Source of the DNA: CAYJAQ01 sp964368275
Lineage (GTDB): Bacteria; Bacillota_I; Bacilli_A; ML615J-28; CAG-313
Assembly: GCA_964368275.1 (NCBI GenBank)
Contig: CAYJAQ010000070.1
Coordinates: 1-5,579 of the forward strand
Reading direction: 5' to 3'
DNA: 5,579 nucleotides
In this document: positions 1 through 5,087 of the stretch, piece by piece
Layout of the letters: every line of letters starts with the position of its first letter
How positions within the stretch are numbered: position 1 is the stretch's first letter
Notes under the pieces: model-generated
What the model was told of the DNA's origin: nothing
Databases searched by the model: none
The model's input: only the letters and a program-made list of their open reading frames with translations
Made by a program: the position numbers and the translations under genes

Positions 1-29
1 CCTTTTATGTTTATTATTTAAAATAAAAA

Positions 30-1283
30 CTAACGATTGTTTAAGAAGGCTAAAAGATATAAATCAATATTTCCAGCGCCTAAAAATAACCAAATTGCTC
101 TCTCGTTTGGATCTATCTGATTGAGAATGGCAGGTTCAAATTTTGAAAAGTTTTGAAAAATGTAATCTACCTGTTTTTGGAGCTTTTCGTCTTTTGCTTC
201 TCTTTTGGATGTAAAGGTTGGTGCTATATATACTTTATCAAACAAAGCAAGTGAACGGTTGAAGTTATCGGATAGTGCAAGTGTTCGCGAATATGTATGA
301 GGCTGAAAAATAACATTCTTTGTATGAGCTGGATACTTTTGTGAAATACTGTCAAAAAGTGCTCTAATTTCAGTAGGATGATGGGCATAATCATCAATTA
401 GAATGCTATTTCCTAAAGAGTATTCAGTCATTCTTCTTTTTGGCATTTTAATATTTTTAATATTAGCCTTTATATAATCGTCACTATATCCTAATTCTTT
501 AACAGTTACATAAGCACTTAAGAAGTTATCCACCATATGTTTGCCAAAAAAAGGTAGTTCAAACACTTCGTTATTAATCTCAACAAGATAACCAGTTGGC
601 GTTTCAATTTGTTTCTTAATAATATATTTTCCTTTTTCACCAAAAGTTATTAATTCATTATTTTTAAAATATATAGCTTGACTAGCTTTTGTAATAATAG
701 TTTTTGCTTTTTTAGCAAATTTTTTAAAGGCGTTAACCACTTCATCAAAACTTCTGTAGTAGTCCGGGTGATCAAGTTCAATATGATTGATTATCAATAA
801 ATCAGGATTATATGCTAAGAAGTGTTCTTGATATTCACACGCTTCATAGATTAAATATTGATAATCTTTCTGCGCTTTCCCCGTTCCATCACCAATTATA
901 TATGCAATAGGTTCATTTATCAATAGATCTTTTATCATTGCTGTCGTTGTTGTTTTCCCATGCGTTCCACAAATTGCAATATGCTTTCCTGGTAAGGTAC
1001 TAATAAAATCATGATAATACCAATATTTATATCCTCTTTTTATTACTTCGTTTAGTTCCTCGCTGCTTTCATCATACGCTGCACTGACAATGTAGATATA
1101 TTCATTAGTAATATTAGTCTTGCTAAAAGTCAAAACATTAATATTGCGTTCCTTCACGTTATCACTAAAACCAAAATCTTCAATAACATCACTTCCTACT
1201 ACAATATGACCTAAGTCATACAAATAACAAGCAAGTGCTGACATACCGCTACCCTTAATCCCAATTAAATAATACTTGTTCAT
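30..1283 (-). CDS. murC: UDP-N-acetylmuramate--L-alanine ligase (MurC)
   Basis: Cytoplasmic ATP-dependent ligase that joins L-alanine to UDP-N-acetylmuramic acid, the first amino-acid addition in peptidoglycan precursor synthesis. The 417-residue product shows the full Mur-ligase order. An N-terminal Rossmann-like domain carries the UDP-binding loop GIKGSGMSALA (8-18), the form usual in Bacillota. The ATP P-loop GTHGKTTTT is at 106-114. The central domain has EACEYQEHFL (147-156) and NHIELDHPDYY (166-176). The C-terminal domain has PKRRMTEY (281-288), DDYAHHPTEI (297-306), FQPHTYSRT (326-334) and a final GAGNI (402-406). Length is slightly short but normal for the family. The frame extends 16 codons further upstream, but I place the start at MNKYYLIG because AAGGGGTG lies 7 bases before that ATG and family members begin there. 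It is divergent from the membrane acyltransferase gene. I see no convincing promoter on this strand. Very sure of identity. Confidence 0.97.
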   Translation of the reverse strand: MNKYYLIGIKGSGMSALACYLYDLGHIVVGSDVIEDFGFSDNVKERNINVLTFSKTNITNEYIYIVSAAYDESSEELNEVIKRGYKYWYYHDFISTLPGKHIAICGTHGKTTTTAMIKDLLINEPIAYIIGDGTGKAQKDYQYLIYEACEYQEHFLAYNPDLLIINHIELDHPDYYRSFDEVVNAFKKFAKKAKTIITKASQAIYFKNNELITFGEKGKYIIKKQIETPTGYLVEINNEVFELPFFGKHMVDNFLSAYVTVKELGYSDDYIKANIKNIKMPKRRMTEYSLGNSILIDDYAHHPTEIRALFDSISQKYPAHTKNVIFQPHTYSRTLALSDNFNRSLALFDKVYIAPTFTSKREAKDEKLQKQVDYIFQNFSKFEPAILNQIDPNERAIWLFLGAGNIDLYLLAFLNNR

Positions 1284-1286
1284 TTT

Positions 1287-1298
1287 CCCACCCCTTTT
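1287..1298 (-). promoter_or_regulatory. Ribosome binding site of murC
   Basis: Read on the minus strand this is AAAAGGGGTGGG. Its AAGGGG core (1291-1296) lies 7 bases before the ATG at 1283. It rules out the longer reading frame beginning near 1331, which has no comparable site at the right distance, and fixes the MurC N-terminus at MNKYYLIG. Confidence 0.8.
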
Positions 1299-1353
1299 AA
1301 GATATGACAAATGACCAGATAAAGGTTCCAAGATACTTTTATTATTTTTATTT

Positions 1354-1382
1354 TTGGCACATTTTAATAATAGTGTTATAAT
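1354..1382 (+). promoter_or_regulatory. Sigma-A promoter of the DUF1624 gene
   Basis: A -35 box TTGGCA (1354-1359, one mismatch to consensus) is separated by exactly 17 bases from a perfect -10 box TATAAT (1377-1382). The -10 is also extended by TG at 1374-1375. Transcription would start near 1389, giving a leader of only about 13 bases before the ATG at 1403, with the ribosome binding site just inside it. This is a strong constitutive-looking housekeeping promoter; no operator-like repeat is evident around it. Confidence 0.85.
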
Positions 1383-1402
1383 AAAGAAAATTGAGGTGCT
1401 TT

Positions 1403-2209
1403 ATGGAAGAACAATTATCAGCAACCATAGAAATTAAAAAAGCTAAGCGCATTTGGGAGATTGATGCCTTAAGAGGATTTGCTTTTCTAATGATGGCCTG
1501 GGATCATTTTACTTATGATATGGGATTTATCTTTGGCGAATTATACACTAATGAAAAACTAAAAGCTTTTTGTGATTGGTGTTATCGTTATAAGAGCAAT
1601 GTTAATAGTAATGCTCAAGTATACATTAACTTTTTCCTCTGCTGGGGTCTCTTTATGTTCTTATCCGGCATTTCAGCAACACTTTCGCGCAATAACTTAA
1701 AAAGAGGAATAAAGGTTGGTATCGTAGCACTACTTTTTACCTTTGGCACTTGGTGTGCAAGCCTTCTCGGCTTTGGCAATTTTACTGTACATTTTGGTAT
1801 TCTCCATGTGCTTGCTGTATGTATGTTGCTAACACCACTTCTTAATAAACTAAAAAACTACCAACTATTAATTGTTGCTTTATTAGGCCTTATTCCAATT
1901 TTCTTTATTAAAGACCCAGCAATGCCTTACTTTGTAACGGATAATAAATTCCTAAGTTTACTACTGCCTTTTAATTTTCTGCCAAAGAATTACGCAACTA
2001 TTGACTATCAACCACTCTTTCCTCGTTTTAGTATATATGTGCTAGGGATTATTGTTGGTCGCCTTTTATACAAAGAAAAGCAATCAATTATACCTTGGAA
2101 TATACCACGAGGGGTAGTTTGCTTTTTCGGGAAAAATACACTTTGGTTATATTTTGCCCATCAAGTATTACTGTTTGGACTACTTGCGATTGGTATTCTC
2201 TTTAAATAA
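1403..2209 (+). CDS. Membrane acyltransferase, DUF1624 / HGSNAT-like family
   Basis: Integral membrane protein of 268 residues resembling the heparan-alpha-glucosaminide N-acetyltransferase catalytic family (DUF1624). Members are thought to move acetyl groups across the membrane onto glycans; the substrate here is unknown. The family signature near the N-terminus, RIWEIDALRGFAF (16-28), is followed by AWDHF (32-36). Other recognisable family blocks are FLSGISATLSR (86-96), FGILHVLAV (131-139, with His135), PLFPRFSIYVLGIIVGR (204-220) and GKNTLWLYFAHQ (243-254). About six to seven hydrophobic spans are visible (roughly 22-45, 74-93, 104-124, 130-147, 153-169, 207-224, 246-266). The reading frame opens at a TTG at 1391, but I choose the ATG at 1403 because GAGGTG (1393-1398) sits 4 bases before it. 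It has its own promoter and terminator, so is probably monocistronic. Its position back to back with murC may hint at envelope glycan modification, but that is inference only. Confidence 0.8.
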   Translation: MEEQLSATIEIKKAKRIWEIDALRGFAFLMMAWDHFTYDMGFIFGELYTNEKLKAFCDWCYRYKSNVNSNAQVYINFFLCWGLFMFLSGISATLSRNNLKRGIKVGIVALLFTFGTWCASLLGFGNFTVHFGILHVLAVCMLLTPLLNKLKNYQLLIVALLGLIPIFFIKDPAMPYFVTDNKFLSLLLPFNFLPKNYATIDYQPLFPRFSIYVLGIIVGRLLYKEKQSIIPWNIPRGVVCFFGKNTLWLYFAHQVLLFGLLAIGILFK

Positions 2210-2214
2210 TGCAA

Positions 2215-2242
2215 AAAACACTAAAGAAAACTTTAGTGTTTT
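2215..2242. terminator. Bidirectional intrinsic terminator between the convergent DUF1624 and exporter genes
   Basis: A 12-base-pair perfect stem (2215-2226 with 2231-2242, core CACTAAAG/CTTTAGTG) closes an AAAA loop. On the minus strand the hairpin runs into six T's (A run 2213-2218); on the plus strand it is followed by TTTTAATTT. It therefore serves the 3' ends of both facing genes. The last two bases of the stem are the first two bases of the exporter's TAA stop (2241-2243), so the hairpin overlaps that coding end. Confidence 0.85.
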
Positions 2243-3428
2243 AATTTACTTTCTGTGCTTTACTAAGATTGTGATCAACTGTAATTACTACATTAAGTGA
2301 ATTATCATATTCTTTTACTTTTGTGGAAATTAAAGTTTTAATTTCCTCATCTGTGTATTCATATCTAATCGGTACGACAACATCAAATAATACATTAGTA
2401 TGGGTAGTGCCAATTACAATACGAAAATCATGAAACATAATAACTGGATCTATATCGTGCAGAATTTCTTGAACTTTACTTTTTAATGCCATGGTAGTTT
2501 CGCATTTGGTGTCAATGGGATCCATATGAATAACAAGATTAATATGTTCATCCTTCAAAAAATCCATTTCAATATTATCGACTATATCATGACTAACATT
2601 GATATTAATGCTACTATCAACTTCAACATGAACGCTTACAAATATCTTCGTAGCCCCATATGTGTGAATAACCATATCGTGGATTCCCAAAACACCATCA
2701 TAGCTTTTAATTTTTTCACTAATATGATCAATGAATGCTTCACTTGGTGCTTCACCAATTAGTGGTGAAATACTTTCTTTTACCAGATCAATACCGCTAA
2801 TAATAATGATAACTGAAACAATGCATCCCATGTAACCATCAAGGTTTAAAGACCATATCTTAGAGATTACACAAGATATCAAAACAACAGCCGTGGAAAT
2901 ACAGTCATATAAGCTATCGACTGCTGATGCTTTCAAAGCAGTTGAATCAATCAATTTGCTAACTCGGTAATAGAATAAACTTTGCATACACTTTATAAAA
3001 ATTGATACTGCTAAAATAACAATTGTGATGATGCTAAATTCTAAATCGCTACTACCACTAATAATACTCTCAATTGACGATTTTCCTAAAATAATCCCAA
3101 TTGCAATAACAATAAATGATACAATTAATCCTGTTACATACTCAATGCGTTGATGACCAAAGGGGTGTTCAGCATCAGCCGGTTCATTAGCAAGCCGAAA
3201 CCCAATAAGTGTAACGATTGATGATCCCGCATCAGCAAGGTTATTTATACCATCACCAATAATCGCAATACTGCCCGATAATACACCTGTAATAATTTTA
3301 ATTACGCATAAAAGAACATTACTAATAATTCCGACAAAGCCACTTAGCTTGCCATAACTAGTACGGACATTATTATCATTATAGTTTTCATAATCTTTAA
3401 TAAATAGTTTTGCTAATAACTTTATCAT
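2241..3428 (-). CDS. Cation diffusion facilitator, MntE-like metal efflux transporter
   Basis: Inner-membrane proton-coupled divalent metal exporter of the CDF family, 395 residues. Six hydrophobic spans are visible (about 28-49, 51-77, 97-115, 131-153, 168-187, 196-216). The TM2-loop signature reads NNLADAGSS then HPFGHQRIEY (88-97). Aligned by eye to E. coli FieF/YiiP, the transport site is Asn62-xxx-Asp66 in TM2 and Asp171-xxx-Asp175 in TM5. FieF has DxxxD/HxxxD, and replacement by N/D-D/D is the pattern associated with Mn2+ exporters such as streptococcal MntE. Mn2+ is therefore the best substrate guess, inferred not shown. The cytosolic part holds the usual CDF C-terminal domain (about 217-306, with GIHDMVIHTYGATKIFVSVH) and a further domain of about 90 residues (307-395), which explains why it is about 95 residues longer than FieF. 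The start is the ATG at 3428, 9 bases after AGGAAG; a GTG at 3437 abuts that site and is unlikely. Clearly a CDF protein. Confidence 0.93.
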   Translation of the reverse strand: MIKLLAKLFIKDYENYNDNNVRTSYGKLSGFVGIISNVLLCVIKIITGVLSGSIAIIGDGINNLADAGSSIVTLIGFRLANEPADAEHPFGHQRIEYVTGLIVSFIVIAIGIILGKSSIESIISGSSDLEFSIITIVILAVSIFIKCMQSLFYYRVSKLIDSTALKASAVDSLYDCISTAVVLISCVISKIWSLNLDGYMGCIVSVIIIISGIDLVKESISPLIGEAPSEAFIDHISEKIKSYDGVLGIHDMVIHTYGATKIFVSVHVEVDSSININVSHDIVDNIEMDFLKDEHINLVIHMDPIDTKCETTMALKSKVQEILHDIDPVIMFHDFRIVIGTTHTNVLFDVVVPIRYEYTDEEIKTLISTKVKEYDNSLNVVITVDHNLSKAQKVN

Positions 3429-3437
3429 TATAATCAC

Positions 3438-3443
3438 TTCCTA
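3438..3443 (-). promoter_or_regulatory. Ribosome binding site of the CDF exporter gene
   Basis: AGGAAG on the minus strand, 9 bases before the ATG at 3428. The in-frame GTG at 3435-3437 directly adjoins this site, so it cannot be the initiator served by it. This decides the start as MIKLLAKLF. Confidence 0.7.
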
Positions 3444-3449
3444 TGTATT

Positions 3450-3478
3450 ATTATATAACAAACATAAAAAAAATACAA
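3450..3478 (-). promoter_or_regulatory. Possible proximal promoter of the CDF exporter gene
   Basis: On the minus strand a perfect TATAAT (3450-3455) lies 17 bases after TTGTAT (3473-3478, only TTG matching consensus). Transcription would begin near 3443, right at the ribosome binding site, giving a 15-base leader. The weak -35 lowers confidence. A second candidate start lies about 100 bases upstream, in a copy of the same 12-base sequence. Confidence 0.45.
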
Positions 3479-3487
3479 CAAATAAAC

Positions 3488-3516
3488 AAGAAAACACCTC
3501 TAAGGGAGAGAGGTGC
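3488..3516 (-). terminator. Intrinsic terminator-like hairpin upstream of the CDF exporter
   Basis: Read on the minus strand, a 7-base-pair stem CACCTCT/AGAGGTG (3509-3515 with 3495-3501) with a 7-base loop (3502-3508) is followed at once by TTTTCTTG. It points towards the exporter gene but stands more than 90 bases beyond rplS's own terminator. It could end a small RNA, act as an attenuator in the exporter leader, or be a backup rplS terminator. The hairpin itself is clear; its role is not. Confidence 0.65.
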
Positions 3517-3529
3517 TTTCCGAGTGTCG

Positions 3530-3550
3530 AATGAAGGTATTCCCTTCATT
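3530..3550 (-). other. Stem-loop of unknown role, 5' partner of the 3488-3516 hairpin
   Basis: A perfect 8-base-pair inverted repeat AATGAAGG/CCTTCATT with a 5-base loop. No T tract follows it on either strand, so it is not a terminator. On the minus strand its AAGGGA is complementary to UCCCUU in the loop of the next hairpin, which could allow a loop contact or alternative folding. It lies just after an extended -10-like sequence (TGTTATATA). Structure seen directly; function unknown. Confidence 0.5.
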
Positions 3551-3604
3551 TATATAACAAATTATTATGTTTTTTTATTGGTAAATATTTTAGAATTTTT
3601 AACC

Positions 3605-3631
3605 AAAAAAAGCTGTGGTATACCACAACTT
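3605..3631 (-). terminator. Intrinsic terminator of rplS
   Basis: Ten bases after the rplS stop codon, the minus-strand RNA can form a 9-base-pair stem (AAGUUGUGG with CCACAGCUU, one G-U pair; 3623-3631 with 3610-3618) around a UAUA loop, running directly into seven U's (A run 3605-3611). This is a classic Rho-independent terminator and marks the end of a single-gene rplS transcript. Confidence 0.88.
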
Positions 3632-3641
3632 CTTTGTTTCA

Positions 3642-3989
3642 TTATCTGCGTTCTTTGATACGTGCAGCTTTTGCTGAAAGTTTACGGATGTAATGTAATT
3701 TAGCACGACGAACTTTACCATGACGAATTACTTCGATAGTAGCTACCATTGGTGAATGAACTGGGAAAGTTCTTTCTACGCCAATACCTGAAGACATCTT
3801 ACGAACTGTGTATGTTTCACTGATGCCGCCACCTTTGCGAGCAATAACAAGGCCTTCGAAAATCTGAATTCTTTCGCGTTCACCTTCTTTAATTCTTACG
3901 TGTACTCTTACATTATCACCAGGACGAAAAGCTGGAACATCGTTCTTTAAATAAGATCTAGTTACGGCTTCCATAAGCTGTTGACTCAT
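3642..3989 (-). CDS. rplS: 50S ribosomal protein L19
   Basis: Structural protein of the large ribosomal subunit, located near the 30S-50S interface. The 115-residue length matches the bacterial L19 family exactly. Recognisable blocks are FRPGDNVRVHVRIKEGERER (21-40), QIFEGLVIARKGGG (42-55), TYTVRKMSSGIGVERTFPVH (59-78), and the basic tail ending ARIKERR. The start is the ATG giving MSQQLMEAV, with AAGGAG (3998-4003) 8 bases upstream; an in-frame GTG at 3998 overlaps that site and is not credible. In many Bacillota rplS closes an rpsP-rimM-trmD-rplS operon. Here it has its own strong promoter and terminator and a divergent neighbour (cvfB), so it is a stand-alone unit. A structured leader suggests autoregulation by L19. 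Identity is certain. Confidence 0.98.
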   Translation of the reverse strand: MSQQLMEAVTRSYLKNDVPAFRPGDNVRVHVRIKEGERERIQIFEGLVIARKGGGISETYTVRKMSSGIGVERTFPVHSPMVATIEVIRHGKVRRAKLHYIRKLSAKAARIKERR

Positions 3990-4086
3990 ATATAACACTC
4001 CTTTTTCTAATTAGGAAATATCCTAACGATATTCATACCTATCATGACAATAGTAGCGGAATAGTGCTGCATCTTTAATTTACAGC
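3990..4086 (-). promoter_or_regulatory. Structured 5' leader of rplS, candidate L19 autoregulatory RNA
   Basis: Between the predicted transcription start (about 4086) and the rplS ATG, the minus-strand RNA can form three consecutive stem-loops. The first pairs GCUGUA with UGCAGC (4081-4086 with 4066-4071). The second is an interrupted stem (4031-4062): AUUC/GAAU, an internal loop, then UAC-UAU pairing with AUA-g-GUA around UGUCAUG. The third pairs UUAGGA with UCCUAA around UAUU (4011-4026), ending 8 bases before the ribosome binding site. L19 leader RNAs are an established class of ribosomal-protein autoregulatory elements in Bacillota. Position and structure fit, but I could not score it against the covariance model. 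Confidence 0.55.
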
Positions 4087-4092
4087 CTAGTT

Positions 4093-4121
4093 ATTATAAC
4101 ATATTTTTCTCTTCTTTTCAA
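4093..4121 (-). promoter_or_regulatory. Sigma-A promoter of rplS
   Basis: On the minus strand TTGAAA (4116-4121) is followed after exactly 17 bases by a perfect TATAAT (4093-4098) extended with TG. Predicted start is near 4086, about 97 bases before the rplS ATG, leaving room for the structured leader. Its strength suits a ribosomal-protein gene. Confidence 0.85.
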
Positions 4122-4148
4122 GCAATCTAATAACTAAATTGCTTTTTT
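4120..4148 (+). terminator. Terminator-like hairpin in the rplS/cvfB divergent region
   Basis: On the plus strand AAGCAAT (4120-4126) pairs with ATTGCTT (4138-4144) across an 11-base loop and runs into six T's (4143-4148). No plus-strand gene precedes it, so it would only stop transcription antisense to the rplS leader. Its left arm overlaps the rplS -35 box. The AT-rich stem and large loop make it weak; it may be coincidental. Confidence 0.3.
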
Positions 4149-4161
4149 ATTCTCGGGTTTT

Positions 4162-4190
4162 TTGACTTGTCAACAAATCTAGTGTATAAT
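4162..4190 (+). promoter_or_regulatory. Sigma-A promoter of cvfB
   Basis: TTGACT (4162-4167, five of six consensus bases) and a perfect TATAAT (4185-4190) are 17 bases apart. Transcription should begin about 4196-4198. That falls within or just after the AGGAAG at 4192-4197, so the purine-rich site may be wholly or partly missing from the mRNA. The -35 box is half of a short inverted repeat TTGAC-TT-GTCAA (4162-4173). Confidence 0.85.
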
Positions 4191-4202
4191 TAGGAAGAAA
4201 GA

Positions 4203-5057
4203 ATGGTGAATAATATGGCTTTACAAATTGGGCAAATTAATAAACTTACAGTAAAAAGAGAAACCGATATAAGTTATACATTAAGTGATGGATATGAGGA
4301 AGTGTTTTTACACTTTAATCAGACACCACGCAAATTAAATGAAAACGAAGAAGTTTTAGCATTCCTTTATTATGATCAAAAGAAACGGCTTTGCGCAACC
4401 TTAGAAAAACCGCTAATAACTACTACTACCTATGGATTTGTAAAAGTGGTTGATATTAATGAAGCTGGTGTTTTTGTCAATATTGGCATTAATAAAGATA
4501 TTCTACTATCTAAAGACTTTTTAACCATTAATCAAAAGGCTTGGCCAATTGTTGGTGATTCCCTACCTTGCACATTAAAAGTGAAGAGTGATCAGTTGGT
4601 TGCTAGAATTATCAATAAAGCCGATCGCATATATGGTCCTCATAATTATGAAATTAATGATATAATTACTGGTGTAGTCTCACATATATCACCAGAAGGA
4701 TATGGTGTATACACTAGTGAATTTGATTTCATCTTTATTCACCGCAGTTTAACCAGAAAGAATTATCGGCTTGGCGAAACAATTAGTCCTAAGATTATTA
4801 ATGTTAATGCTAATGATGAATATAATGGTACGATGATTGAGCAAAAGGAAGTAACGAGAATTAGTGATAGTGATTATCTACTTAACTATATGCGTTCGCG
4901 TGGTAATATTATGAATTTAGGCAATGCATCAGAACCTGCCGAAATCATGAAAGAAGTTCACATGAGTAAGAGTGCCTTTAAGCGAGCTCTTGGTCACTTA
5001 TATAAATTACGACTTGTTGAAATTAGTGACTATAAAACTATCCTAAATGAAGAATAA
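4203..5057 (+). CDS. cvfB: S1-domain RNA-binding protein, CvfB/YitL family
   Basis: Cytoplasmic protein of the conserved virulence factor B family (B. subtilis YitL), which binds RNA and in Staphylococcus aureus affects virulence-gene expression; its precise molecular task is not settled. The 284-residue product fits the family length of about 280-300. Three S1-like OB folds are apparent: about 7-67, 76-140 (TTYGFVKVVDINEAGVFVNI followed by DILLSKDF) and 150-215 (ITGVVSHISPEGYGVY, FIFIHRS, NGTMI). A winged-helix end follows (about 222-282) with the family signature MSKSAFKRALGHLYK (254-268). Start choice is open. ATG 4203 lies 5 bases after AGGAAG, but the promoter probably starts transcription inside that site. 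ATG 4215 gives MALQIGQINKL, which resembles known CvfB N-termini, and has GGTGA 5 bases before it. The gene is divergent from rplS and has its own promoter and terminator. Family identity is firm. Confidence 0.92.
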   Translation: MVNNMALQIGQINKLTVKRETDISYTLSDGYEEVFLHFNQTPRKLNENEEVLAFLYYDQKKRLCATLEKPLITTTTYGFVKVVDINEAGVFVNIGINKDILLSKDFLTINQKAWPIVGDSLPCTLKVKSDQLVARIINKADRIYGPHNYEINDIITGVVSHISPEGYGVYTSEFDFIFIHRSLTRKNYRLGETISPKIINVNANDEYNGTMIEQKEVTRISDSDYLLNYMRSRGNIMNLGNASEPAEIMKEVHMSKSAFKRALGHLYKLRLVEISDYKTILNEE

Positions 5058-5080
5058 AAGCAAACCGCGGTTTGCTTTTT
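5056..5080. terminator. Bidirectional intrinsic terminator between convergent cvfB and dapF
   Basis: A perfect palindrome forms a 10-base-pair stem (5056-5065 with 5070-5079) with a CGCG loop. On the plus strand it ends in TTTTTCTTATTTTT; on the minus strand it is followed by TTTTATT. The left arm includes two bases of the cvfB TAA stop (5055-5057), and dapF's stop begins 9 bases beyond the stem. It serves both genes. Confidence 0.88.
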
Positions 5081-5087
5081 CTTATTT

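Noticed and set aside
1..29. Terminator or gene downstream of murC
   Set aside because: Only 29 AT-rich bases are present, with no hairpin or reading frame visible.
1284..1331. N-terminal extension of MurC by 16 residues
   Set aside because: The strong ribosome binding site at 1287-1298 serves the ATG at 1283, and MurC proteins begin just before the GIKGSGMS loop.
1284..1402. Promoter for murC on the minus strand
   Set aside because: Several AT-rich -10-like sequences occur, but none has a reasonable -35 at 16-18 bases. I could not support a specific call.
2526..2762. Plus-strand open frame of 78 codons
   Set aside because: It lies wholly inside the CDF exporter gene on the other strand, has no family resemblance, and is low-complexity Asn/Ile-rich as expected from antisense AT-rich DNA.
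3614..3627. Perfect 14-base palindrome TGTGGTATACCACA as a GntR-type operator
   Set aside because: It is the stem of the rplS terminator, directly followed by a T tract on the minus strand; no promoter lies over it.
3429..3641. Known metal riboswitch (yybP-ykoY or NiCo) upstream of the exporter
   Set aside because: I could not find the conserved core sequences of either class by eye. A covariance scan would settle it, so the hairpins are reported as unexplained instead.
3443..3658. Plus-strand open frame of 71 codons between the exporter and rplS
   Set aside because: It has no ribosome binding site, runs through three hairpins and a terminator, and overlaps the rplS 3' end. The hairpin structures explain this DNA better than a protein.
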